A DNA stretch of 19,755 bases, taken from positions 1 to 19,755 of the forward strand of contig CAYGDT010000018.1 of assembly GCA_964348745.1 (NCBI GenBank). Reading direction: 5' to 3'. Of the stretch, positions 1-6,692 are shown one piece after another; positions within the stretch are counted from its first letter, which is position 1, and the number at the start of each line of letters is the position of its first letter. The position numbers and the translations under genes are program-made. The DNA comes from CAYGDT01 sp964348745. GTDB taxonomy: Bacteria; Patescibacteriota; Gracilibacteria; Peribacterales; Peribacteraceae. The notes below the pieces were generated by a model. It had not been told where the DNA came from, searched no databases, and saw only the letters and a list, made by a program, of their open reading frames with translations.

Positions 1-8
1 ATTATATA

Positions 9-37
9 TTGCAAATAGTATACAAAACATATACAAT
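9..37 (+). promoter_or_regulatory. Promoter of the dinJ-yafQ-acyP operon, probably leaderless
   Basis: The -35 box is TTGCAA (9-14), followed by a 17-nt spacer and the -10 box TACAAT (32-37). The dinJ ATG follows 8 nt after the -10 box, so transcription should begin at or next to the start codon. No Shine-Dalgarno sequence is present. GTATAC/TATAC/GTGTAC repeats overlap the -10 region and could be the operator for DinJ autoregulation, as is usual for antitoxins of this family; that part is inference. Confidence 0.6.
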
Positions 38-45
38 GTGTACAT

Positions 46-327
46 ATGGCAACAATTCACGTACGTATCGATGAAAAAACGAAGAAACAGGTGAAGAAGA
101 TCCTTGGTGACCTCGGTCTTGATATGAGTACCGCAGTCAACATGTACTTCCAACAAATTCTGCTGAACGAAGGCATTCCGTTCGATGTAACAAAGAGTCG
201 ATACATTCCCGATCACATAATGGATCAGTGGGAGAAAGAGGTAAAAGAAGCGATGCAAAATAAAGGATACGACAATGTAGATAAAATGTTTGCGGATATT
301 CTTTCTGAAAAGCAAGATACTGAGTAA
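46..327 (+). CDS. dinJ: RelB/DinJ-family antitoxin
   Basis: This 93-residue protein is the antitoxin of a type II toxin-antitoxin pair. The N-terminal half (about residues 1-50) fits the RelB/DinJ ribbon-helix-helix DNA-binding pattern: a short strand containing HVRIDEKTK, then helices through GLDMSTAVNMYFQQIL, then the family-typical GIPFDV. The charged C-terminal third (about 55-93) would wrap around and neutralise the toxin. In the known family, antitoxin alone and the complex both repress their own promoter. The yafQ-type toxin starts 3 nt after the stop codon, the standard antitoxin-first order. The gene is more AT-rich than its neighbours, as expected of mobile TA modules. RelB and DinJ are hard to separate by eye; DinJ is preferred because the partner is YafQ-like. 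Confidence 0.88.
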   Translation: MATIHVRIDEKTKKQVKKILGDLGLDMSTAVNMYFQQILLNEGIPFDVTKSRYIPDHIMDQWEKEVKEAMQNKGYDNVDKMFADILSEKQDTE

Positions 328-330
328 GAA

Positions 331-615
331 ATGCAATATAGAGTTCATCCAACGAAATCGTTCCGCAAAGATGTACGAAGACTAGAAAAGTCCAGAGGGG
401 ATCGCATGCAAAAGTTACGTGAGACCATTCTTATGCTTAAAAATGGCGAGAAACTTCCCAATCATTACAAGAACCACAAGCTGAATGGAAAATATATTGA
501 GCATGAAGAATGTCACATTCAGCCAGATTGGCTTCTAATTTATCAAAAAAATGAAAGTAAATTGATGCTTATACTTACTCGCACAGGGTCTCATGCTGAT
601 CTGTTTAATGAATGA
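331..615 (+). CDS. yafQ: YafQ-family mRNA interferase toxin (RelE/ParE superfamily)
   Basis: This 94-residue toxin is predicted to cleave mRNA on the ribosome when not bound by its antitoxin. The YafQ active-site residues known from E. coli can all be placed: H49 (in YKNHKLNG), H62, D66 and W67 (in CHIQPDWLLIY), then H88 and F92 near the end (RTGSHADLF). The fold-typical features are also present: a basic N-terminal helix (KSFRKDVRRLEKS) and a central sheet. Length matches the family. It begins 3 nt after the dinJ stop, so the two are co-transcribed and probably translationally coupled. The catalytic set is complete, so the toxin is expected to be active. The acylphosphatase follows within a few bases and probably shares the transcript. 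Confidence 0.9.
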   Translation: MQYRVHPTKSFRKDVRRLEKSRGDRMQKLRETILMLKNGEKLPNHYKNHKLNGKYIEHEECHIQPDWLLIYQKNESKLMLILTRTGSHADLFNE

Positions 616-621
616 GAATTG

Positions 622-891
622 ATGATTTCGAAAAACCTGATCATCACCGGCCGCGTGCAGGGCGTCTTCTTCCGTAGACAAACTCAATTACTTGCGACGA
701 AATTGTGCGTCAATGGCTGGGTGCGCAACAAAAGCGATGGATCTGTGGAAGTACACGCCCAGGGACCGGAAGCAGCAGTGCAGGAATTGATCGACTGGTG
801 CCGGCACGGGCCCGATGGCGCTCAGGTAAAATCAATGCAGGAATCGGATACAACGAATCAATTTTGTACGACGTTTAAGATTCACAACTAG
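622..891 (+). CDS. acyP: Acylphosphatase
   Basis: An 89-residue acylphosphatase, which hydrolyses carboxyl-phosphate anhydrides such as acetyl phosphate or 1,3-bisphosphoglycerate. The diagnostic phosphate-binding loop is present as GRVQGVFFR (residues 10-18) with the catalytic arginine R18, and the second signature GWVRNKSDGSVEV carries the catalytic asparagine N36. Length is normal for this single-domain cytosolic enzyme. I chose ATG at 622; an in-frame TTG at 619 would add one residue. The start lies only 6 nt after the yafQ stop, so the gene is probably read through from the toxin-antitoxin promoter. That is an odd partnership with no obvious functional meaning. The region after MQESDTTNQFCTTFKI is the usual final strand. 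Confidence 0.93.
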   Translation: MISKNLIITGRVQGVFFRRQTQLLATKLCVNGWVRNKSDGSVEVHAQGPEAAVQELIDWCRHGPDGAQVKSMQESDTTNQFCTTFKIHN

Positions 892-907
892 ATTCAAAAA
901 CGATCAC

Positions 908-927
908 TGTTGTTAATTTTAACAACA
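908..927. terminator. 20-bp perfect palindrome at a convergent gene end, candidate bidirectional terminator
   Basis: TGTTGTTAA (908-916), TT, then TTAACAACA (919-927) form a perfect 9-bp inverted repeat. It lies between the acylphosphatase stop (891) and the stop of the opposing gene (944). It has no GC-rich stem, so a classical intrinsic terminator is uncertain. A near-identical palindrome lies at 12401-12420, also at a convergent junction. Confidence 0.45.
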
Positions 928-943
928 AATGTACACCGCCTAC

Positions 944-1516
944 CTACGAATTTTCTACTTCAAAACCGGAGAGTAAGTCACTTGGTATCTGCAATGGAGG
1001 AAGCGGAGGTCTGGAATTGGGTTTGGTAGGACCGAACGCCACATCATAGGATCCGCTTTCCACTCTCTGAACTGCCAAGCGCGCTGCACGTACAATATAT
1101 TCATCAGAATGATAGCTCTCAATAATTTGCTGCAATTGAAAAATAGCCTCTGGGCCTCCTACTGTCTGTAAAGCGAGTATGCAACTGTAAACAGTCTGCT
1201 TCTGTATTTCCGGATCTGCAAGCATACTTTCAGTTACAAGTAACAAAGAGTCATCTGTCCAATTTGAAAGTGCAAGCATTAGCTGATTTCTCACGTTTCC
1301 AGATTTTGAGCATAAAATGAGTAGTAGTTTCAGTTGGACTGCAGCTGGCAATAGTGGTTCAGCGGCCGTTTCAGGCGTACCCCTTGGGTCGATTCCTCCT
1401 CGATAACTAATTCCTAATTCCCGAAGCTCATTTGCAGCAGCAAGAAGTTCACCATCAGAATTGCACGTAGCTCCTCGAAGAGCACTCTCAACTCTCAGTG
1501 ATAGATTGTCCTGCAT
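944..1516 (-). CDS. Hypothetical helical-repeat (HEAT-like) protein
   Basis: This 190-residue soluble protein is not recognised by name. From about residue 70 to 155 it looks like successive amphipathic helix pairs (VRNQLMLALSNW, EIQKQTVYSCILALQTVG, GPEAIFQLQQIIESY, SDEYIVRAARLAVQRVESG), a rhythm typical of HEAT or armadillo-type scaffolds that bind other proteins. The C-terminus (about 160-190) is proline-rich and probably disordered. There is no signal peptide or membrane segment. The start is fixed by an unusually good leaderless promoter (TTGACA, 17 nt, TTTAAT, 8 nt, ATG) that overlaps the end of murJ. The gene therefore lies downstream of murJ on the same strand but can be transcribed separately. 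Function is unknown; HEAT-like is an impression from the helix pattern, not a domain match. Confidence 0.72.
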   Translation of the reverse strand: MQDNLSLRVESALRGATCNSDGELLAAANELRELGISYRGGIDPRGTPETAAEPLLPAAVQLKLLLILCSKSGNVRNQLMLALSNWTDDSLLLVTESMLADPEIQKQTVYSCILALQTVGGPEAIFQLQQIIESYHSDEYIVRAARLAVQRVESGSYDVAFGPTKPNSRPPLPPLQIPSDLLSGFEVENS

Positions 1517-1553
1517 ATAAGAGCATTAAATATCTGCTTTGCAGATGTGTCAA
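1517..1553 (-). promoter_or_regulatory. Strong leaderless promoter with a palindrome in its spacer
   Basis: On the minus strand, TTGACA (1553-1548) has its TGA as the murJ stop codon. A 17-nt spacer leads to TTTAAT (1530-1525), then 8 nt to the ATG at 1516. The spacer contains the inverted repeat ATCTGC-3 nt-GCAGAT (1532-1546), well placed for a repressor to occupy. The same palindrome could instead act as a small hairpin after murJ. Confidence 0.7.
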
Positions 1554-2878
1554 GAATTTTTGACCAAAACAAGCCTGCGCACTCTCCGTGGCAGCAGAAT
1601 CGCCAATCCAACGAGTGAAATCCCCTGCCCTGCCGCAAACCCTATCGGCAATGAAAAAACGCCGAGTTGAGGCGCCAGCCACCATGTAATGCCGATGGCA
1701 AGTGTGCCGTTAAGGACACTTAAGAGTGCGGGAACCGTTGTGTCTTTCAAAGAATAATATGAACGAAGGAGCAGATGATTGATGCTCTCAAAGGGAATGC
1801 TGATGGCATAGAGACCCAAGCAGATCGAGAAGACCGGCAGAAGATCGGAGAGGTGCACTAGCGCTGCAGCGACAGGCGCAAGTAACCAGAGCGCAACTGC
1901 GCCCGGGATGGTAAGGAGCAGGATCACGGTGATTCCTTTGCGGAGATACAAGAAGAAACGACCGATCTCTCTGCGCGCGGCGGCCTGACTGAGTAGCGAG
2001 AAAGCAGATTGCGCAAGCGCAATGCCAACAGCGCCGACAATGACGGACTGGAAATTTCGCGCATTACTATTGATAGTGATCGAACCCGCGGGCAACCCCG
2101 AGGCGATGCGGTCAAAGAGCAAGAGTTCAAATTGAAGAACACCGAGCGCCACCATGCGTGGCAGCATCAGCCATCCGAGTTCTGCAATATCGGCATGCCA
2201 GAGAGAAAACCGCGGGCGGTATCCCATGTGCAGCGCACCAAGCAAGCGAACAAAGACATACACTACGGCACCGAGCAAAGTTCCGACAATCGGCCCATAC
2301 GACCCGACAAACGGCGTAAGGACGACCGTGCCGAAAATCGTGCCAAGGGTATAGAGGACGGGAGTAAGTCCGTAGATCCAGTAACGCTGCTCGGTGATAA
2401 AGTACTGGCCGAACGCATTGCCAAAGACAAAAAGGAAATTGGTGAGCAGAGCAATGCGTGCGAAGTTAATGTAGAGCGAAAGCGTTTCCCCCTGAAACTG
2501 TACGAATGCCGTAGCGATCCATGGAAGGGCTAGGGCAAGGGCTAGGGCAAGGGCTCCGAATGCAACAGCGGCAAGACCCATGACGCCGCTGAGCAGATCG
2601 TTCATCCCTCTTTTATTATCCGACGCTTTGTACTGAGCAAGCAGCGGCACAAGCGCCACGGAATAGCCTGCCATGATCGTCATTTGAAACAAGAGATCAC
2701 TCGGTCGAAATCCTGCAAAGTAAACATCGACCACGTGGAGTCCCGGAAACGTTCTATTGAGAAGATAATCGCGAAGAAGCCCTGCGACGGAAGCAGCGAT
2801 CTGCGTGAGTGCGAGCACGGCGGCACCGCCAAGGATTCTGTGTTGAGAATGCAAACCAAAGAAGTTTCGGGCGCGCAT
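1550..2878 (-). CDS. murJ: Lipid II flippase MurJ (MviN family)
   Basis: A 442-residue polytopic membrane protein of the MATE/MOP superfamily that moves lipid II across the membrane for peptidoglycan synthesis. Hydrophobic segments run through almost the whole length, roughly a dozen or more. Family marks include the RD pair after the first helix (VAGLLRDYLL, about 31-40), the YFAGFRPSDLLFQM segment (53-66) and the late motif LLRSYYSLKDTTVPALL (369-385), which corresponds to the MurJ segment with a conserved YxLKDT. It is shorter than E. coli MurJ (about 510 residues), suggesting loss of C-terminal helices. One transmembrane segment contains an alternating Ala-Leu run (residues 109-118) encoded by a nucleotide tandem repeat. 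The start lies 71 bp from the divergent purL start. murC lies elsewhere in the window. Confidence 0.93.
   Translation of the reverse strand: MRARNFFGLHSQHRILGGAAVLALTQIAASVAGLLRDYLLNRTFPGLHVVDVYFAGFRPSDLLFQMTIMAGYSVALVPLLAQYKASDNKRGMNDLLSGVMGLAAVAFGALALALALALPWIATAFVQFQGETLSLYINFARIALLTNFLFVFGNAFGQYFITEQRYWIYGLTPVLYTLGTIFGTVVLTPFVGSYGPIVGTLLGAVVYVFVRLLGALHMGYRPRFSLWHADIAELGWLMLPRMVALGVLQFELLLFDRIASGLPAGSITINSNARNFQSVIVGAVGIALAQSAFSLLSQAAARREIGRFFLYLRKGITVILLLTIPGAVALWLLAPVAAALVHLSDLLPVFSICLGLYAISIPFESINHLLLRSYYSLKDTTVPALLSVLNGTLAIGITWWLAPQLGVFSLPIGFAAGQGISLVGLAILLPRRVRRLVLVKNS
2526..2555 (-). repeat. 12-bp tandem repeat inside murJ encoding an Ala-Leu run
   Basis: AGGGCTAGGGCA is present twice, followed by a half copy AGGGCT (2.5 copies; hexamer sub-period). 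On the murJ strand it encodes five alternating Ala-Leu pairs within a membrane helix, so changes by whole 6- or 12-bp units would keep the frame. Confidence 0.85.
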
Positions 2879-2902
2879 AGCTACACACTACTGGAGTTTC
2901 TT

Positions 2903-2937
2903 GAATTTTCCATTCTCAATTCACCATTTTCAATTTA
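2903..2937. repeat. Degenerate 7-bp-period array between murJ and purL
   Basis: Five consecutive heptads can be laid out: GAATTTT, CCATTCT, CAATTCA, CCATTTT, CAATTTA. The last four also form a 14-bp unit repeated twice with two mismatches. The array fills most of the 71-bp divergent intergenic region and overlaps the likely purL promoter. Confidence 0.55.
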
Positions 2938-2962
2938 TGCTGATTTCACATGAAATCAGCAT
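2937..2962. promoter_or_regulatory. Perfect palindrome covering the purL start codon
   Basis: ATGCTGATTTCA (2937-2948) is repeated exactly inverted as TGAAATCAGCAT (2951-2962) with a 2-nt centre; the purL ATG is at 2950-2952. A candidate weak promoter (TTCTCA 2913-2918, 17 nt, TATGCT 2936-2941) would start transcription near 2949. The palindrome could therefore be an operator over the transcription start or a hairpin hiding a leaderless start codon. Confidence 0.6.
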
Positions 2963-5430
2963 ACAGCGCAGCATCACCACTCCCCTTCTCTGCGAGCACT
3001 GACGAGGAAATTTCTCACATACTCAAGGAACACAACATCGGACTGACGGTTCCCGAAGCGCGCACGATCGTCAAACTTCTGGGCAGAGACCCGACACTCA
3101 CCGAAGCGGTCATCTGGGGAATACAAGGGAGCGAACACTGCAGCTACAAATCGAGTAGAAGGTTTTTGAAGCAATTTGTCACCGAAGGATCGCACGTCAT
3201 TCTCGGGCCATCGGAAGACAGCGGCATCGTGGCGATCACCGACGGGCCGCAGGGAAAACGCTGGGGGCTGGTCATCACGCATGAGTCGCATAATCATCCC
3301 AGTCAGATCGTTCCCTACGAAGGCGCGGCGACGGGCGTGGGCGGTACGGTGCGCGATGTTGTGTGCATGGGAGCGCGCGTCATCGGCTGCATGGATATGC
3401 TGCGCCTCGGAGATCTGAAATCCGAGGAATCTCGCACCATCGCGCGGGAAGTAATCCGCGGCATCGCGGGCTACGGTAACCCTCTGGGAGTCCCCAACCT
3501 CGGCGGCGATACGAAATTCGACGCTGCGTATAACTGTAACTGTCTGGTGAATGCCGTCGCAATCGGCATCGTGCGTGAAGATGAAATCATGCACAGTTAC
3601 GTGCCGGAGGAAGCGGCGGCAGTCGGGTACGACATTATTCTCGTCGGCAAACCGACCGACCGTTCGGGATTCGGCGGCGCATCGTTTGCATCCGCAAACA
3701 TGGAGGAAGACAAACGCGAGCTGCATAGCGCGGCGGTCCAAGAACCAAATCCTTTCCTTGAGCGGCACATCCTTGCCGCTACATACTCGCTCTTTGACTG
3801 GCTCGTTGCGGAAGGATGCCTCGACAAAGTCAGCTGCAAAGATCTCGGCGCCGGCGGCGTCGTCTGTGCATCCGTCGAGCAGATTGCAAGTCGTGGATTT
3901 GGCGCGACCGTGGAGCTTGATAAGGTACATGTAGCTGTGTCAGGGCTCCCCGCTGAGGTGATCGCATGCGCAGAGACGCAGGAACGCCTGTGTTTTATCT
4001 GCCACCCCAAACTTACGGATCGCATACTCAAACACTTTAACGTCACGTGGGACCTGCCGGGAATAGCGGAAAACGCAGGAGCAAGCGTTATCGGAAAGGT
4101 GAACGACACAGGAATCTATAACCTGACGATGAACGGGGAAACCGTGTGCAGCGCAACCGGCGAAGCCCTCACGTGCGGATTGCAGTATGCCCGCCCGACC
4201 GAACGGAAACTCGTGGATCGCAAGGAACCAACGATCGTCTGCAAAGAAGACAGCATTTTCCTACAAGCTACAAGCTACAAGCTACAAGCTATTTTCCGTG
4301 CAATGCTCGCGCATCCAAACGGTGCAAGCACCGCACCGGTCACGCTCCACTACGATAAAAGCGTCATCGGTAATACGTTGATTGAAGCAGGCGAAGCTGA
4401 TGCGGGAGTCATCATGCCGTTGTCGGATCTCCAGAGTTACGTGCAGGACGGATCGCATCCCGGCTGGGATTTATCACAAGAAGATTGTATGCGAGGTGTA
4501 GCCCTCGCTGCCGACGGCAACGGCCGTTACGGTCGCATCGATCCGTATTGGCAGGGACTCAACGCGGCAGTGGAATCTATGCGCAATGTGGTTGCAGTCG
4601 GAGCAACGCCGCGCGCGCTGACCGATTGTCTGAACTATGGAAATCCCGAGATCCCCGATCAACTTGCGCAGCTGGAGCAGGGCGTGAAAGGCATTGCGGA
4701 TGCAGGTCGAGAAATCACGTTCGACGGGCAACCCGTCGCCGTCATCTCGGGAAATGTATCGCTTTATAACAGCAAGCCCGATGGATCATCCATTGATCCG
4801 ACGGCTGTCGTTGCATGCGTGGGAATCCTCAAAGATGCGAGGAAGGCAGTAACGATGCAACTGAAGCAGGCAGGGTCTAAAATCCTGCTTATCGGTGATC
4901 GTAACGATGAATGCGGCGGATCACTCTACTACCTCCTACTGGAAGAACTGACAGGAGCACCTCGCGATACGTTGCTCGGAAATAACGTACCTCGCCCCGA
5001 TCTTTCTCAGTCGCAAACTCAAATGAAGATCGTTCTGAAGGCAATCGACTCCGGAGCCGTGCGTTCCTGCCACGATATCAGCGAAGGCGGCCTGCTGCTC
5101 TGCGCATTTGAAATGACACTCCCCCAACGGAAAATCGGCGGGAACATCGGCATGACTATCGATCTTGACGCGTGTATCGGAACCAACCTGCGTACAGACA
5201 CACTCCTCTTTTCCGAGACCGGCGGATTCCTGCTGGAGGTCGATACCGAAAAAGTCAGCAGCGTCGCGGCGCTTGCAAAGGAGATGGGGCAGACGGTCAG
5301 GGTGATCGGAGAAACAACCGATGTGCCAACACTGTCGATCCAAAGAGGTGGGCAGACCATCCTTTCCGAGAAATTACAGGATTTGTATGGAATATGGGAA
5401 TCAGGACTGAATGTTGCACTCCAATGGTAG
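2950..5430 (+). CDS. purL: Phosphoribosylformylglycinamidine synthase subunit PurL
   Basis: This 826-residue enzyme is the ATP-dependent subunit of FGAM synthase, which converts FGAR to FGAM in de novo purine synthesis using ammonia supplied by PurQ, with PurS completing the complex. The small-type PurL signatures are present: SEHCSYKSS with H63, ESHNHPS (112-118) in the ATP site, GGTVRD (131-136), LGGDTKF, and late motifs such as ISGNVSLYN and SCHDISEGGLL. It is somewhat longer than typical small PurL (about 740 residues). Extra length includes an N-terminal stretch and a linker at about residues 430-455 that contains an in-frame heptanucleotide array. ATG 2950 is the first start after an in-frame stop at 2941. 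No other pur gene is in the window. A perfect palindrome over the start suggests dedicated regulation. Confidence 0.96.
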   Translation: MKSAYSAASPLPFSASTDEEISHILKEHNIGLTVPEARTIVKLLGRDPTLTEAVIWGIQGSEHCSYKSSRRFLKQFVTEGSHVILGPSEDSGIVAITDGPQGKRWGLVITHESHNHPSQIVPYEGAATGVGGTVRDVVCMGARVIGCMDMLRLGDLKSEESRTIAREVIRGIAGYGNPLGVPNLGGDTKFDAAYNCNCLVNAVAIGIVREDEIMHSYVPEEAAAVGYDIILVGKPTDRSGFGGASFASANMEEDKRELHSAAVQEPNPFLERHILAATYSLFDWLVAEGCLDKVSCKDLGAGGVVCASVEQIASRGFGATVELDKVHVAVSGLPAEVIACAETQERLCFICHPKLTDRILKHFNVTWDLPGIAENAGASVIGKVNDTGIYNLTMNGETVCSATGEALTCGLQYARPTERKLVDRKEPTIVCKEDSIFLQATSYKLQAIFRAMLAHPNGASTAPVTLHYDKSVIGNTLIEAGEADAGVIMPLSDLQSYVQDGSHPGWDLSQEDCMRGVALAADGNGRYGRIDPYWQGLNAAVESMRNVVAVGATPRALTDCLNYGNPEIPDQLAQLEQGVKGIADAGREITFDGQPVAVISGNVSLYNSKPDGSSIDPTAVVACVGILKDARKAVTMQLKQAGSKILLIGDRNDECGGSLYYLLLEELTGAPRDTLLGNNVPRPDLSQSQTQMKIVLKAIDSGAVRSCHDISEGGLLLCAFEMTLPQRKIGGNIGMTIDLDACIGTNLRTDTLLFSETGGFLLEVDTEKVSSVAALAKEMGQTVRVIGETTDVPTLSIQRGGQTILSEKLQDLYGIWESGLNVALQW
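4261..4291 (+). repeat. In-frame 7-bp tandem array inside purL
   Basis: CTACAAG is repeated four times exactly and followed by CTA. It is translated as LQATSYKLQA from residue 438, within a linker between the two halves of PurL where length variation should be tolerated. The copies are identical, indicating recent origin or ongoing slippage. Confidence 0.9.
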
Positions 5431-5449
5431 AAAAATGGAGAAACAGCTA

Positions 5450-5478
5450 TTGACATATAAATAATAAAATGTTTTAAT
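5450..5478 (+). promoter_or_regulatory. Strong extended -10 promoter for the LPQTG surface protein
   Basis: A consensus TTGACA (5450-5455) and a 17-nt spacer lead to TTTAAT (5473-5478), which is preceded by a TG at 5470-5471 (extended -10). The leader is about 20 nt, very pyrimidine-rich (CTCC at 5482-5485) and has no Shine-Dalgarno sequence. This is the best promoter match in the window and suggests high expression of the downstream surface protein. Confidence 0.75.
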
Positions 5479-5505
5479 GTTCTCCTTTTTCTCTTCTCCA
5501 CGTTT

Positions 5506-6681
5506 ATGAACTTCGTTCGCACTCTCTCCAGCGTAGTAGCAGCAATCGCGGTCGTTGCAGGAATGACACTCTCCGGAAACGTACAAGCGGCGGATGCGTC
5601 CATTTTCGTCGACCAGAAGAGCCCGATCTCCGAGTACGGCAGTTGGGTGCTCACGCTCCCGGGTGGCGGAACCTACATGAGTAATCAGAAGTCCAAAATC
5701 GTACAACCAGTAAGTCCCGGAACGTATACGCTCACATTTAAATCTCCTACAAGCGCTATTGCTTCTATTCAAATAACGCGCAGTGGCGAAGTGCTGCAGA
5801 CTGTGACCAGTAATTCCGTCACGTTTACCGTGCTTGATGGCGAAACCGTCCGTGCGACTGTCAGTTACTCGTATACCGGCACGGTCACCGTCGATTCCTC
5901 TCCGGGCGGCGTACCGTTCACCATGAAAGCGACCAACGGAATCGTCTATACGGGAACCACGCCTGCAACGTATAAAGACATGGCGCCGATCGGATACTCC
6001 GTTTCCTACGCGATCCAGCCGGACTGCCAAGTACAAAAAGACCAGCAACGCGGACTGATTGCAGGAAGCACGCTTGCTTTCTATGCAGATTTCACCTGCG
6101 GTGAGACGCGCGTTCCGACAATTGGTCGCACGACTGAGCCTCTGGCAACGAGCAAACCCACACCTGCTCCACAGGCACCGGATATGCACACCGAGTCGCC
6201 GGACAAGCGCGTACTGCAGACAAGCAATATCTCCGAAGTCGTTCCTGGCGGCACCATTCGATTTACAGTATCAGTACGCAACATCACACGCACGACATTG
6301 CACGATGTTGTTATCATCGATCGCTACAACCAGCAGGCAATTGAAATTCTCAAACCTCTGCTCGACGGCGGCGTGATCAGCGGCAATGAGTTGCAGTGGA
6401 ATGTTCCGAAGATCTACGCGGGACAGACGTGGGAAACGACATTCCAGGCACGGGCAAGTAGCACGCTCAAGCCAGGCGACAGGATCGTCCTCATGGCGCA
6501 CGCAACGAGCGATGAATCCGCAATGGATCTGTATCCGGAAGCATGGAGCTCCGTAGTCGGCGTCGCAGTCGCCATGCTCCCGCAAACGGGAATGCGCTAC
6601 GACATTGCACTCTCACTCGCAGCTCTCCTCGGTGCAGCCGTCGCAACCACTGCGACTGTACGCAGGAAACGAAGCTTCTAA
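5506..6681 (+). CDS. Exported surface protein with PEGA-like and DUF11-like domains and an LPQTG sortase signal
   Basis: A 391-residue secreted protein. It has an N-terminal signal peptide (basic MNFVR, hydrophobic core to about 22, likely cleavage after NVQA at 28). Two beta-rich domains follow: about 32-123, then a PEGA-like domain about 124-198 (GTVTVDSSPGGVPFTM, TGTTPATYKDM) with cysteines C174 and C198. A proline/threonine linker (about 202-235) leads to a DUF11/CARDB-like domain (about 240-350, VVPGGTIRFTVSVRNITRTTLHDVVIID). The C-terminus is a classical cell-wall sorting signal: LPQTG at 358-362, a hydrophobic stretch, then RRKRSF. Sortase would cleave and link it to peptidoglycan or a pilin-like partner. 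No sortase gene is in the window. Its first two domains are paralogous to those of the SLH protein at 7171. Ligand or function is unknown. Confidence 0.9.
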   Translation: MNFVRTLSSVVAAIAVVAGMTLSGNVQAADASIFVDQKSPISEYGSWVLTLPGGGTYMSNQKSKIVQPVSPGTYTLTFKSPTSAIASIQITRSGEVLQTVTSNSVTFTVLDGETVRATVSYSYTGTVTVDSSPGGVPFTMKATNGIVYTGTTPATYKDMAPIGYSVSYAIQPDCQVQKDQQRGLIAGSTLAFYADFTCGETRVPTIGRTTEPLATSKPTPAPQAPDMHTESPDKRVLQTSNISEVVPGGTIRFTVSVRNITRTTLHDVVIIDRYNQQAIEILKPLLDGGVISGNELQWNVPKIYAGQTWETTFQARASSTLKPGDRIVLMAHATSDESAMDLYPEAWSSVVGVAVAMLPQTGMRYDIALSLAALLGAAVATTATVRRKRSF

Positions 6682-6692
6682 GGAAGATCTGT

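Noticed and set aside
46..615. Complete mobile genomic island around the toxin-antitoxin pair
   Set aside because: No integrase, transposase, attachment site or flanking direct repeats are visible in the window.
2009..2533. Long plus-strand reading frame of 174 codons opposite murJ
   Set aside because: It lies fully antisense to a well-supported MurJ and its composition is polar and repetitive, as expected of a shadow frame.
2974..3930. Minus-strand reading frame of 318 codons opposite purL
   Set aside because: It is antisense to conserved PurL motifs and rich in Arg/His/Asp from complementary codons.
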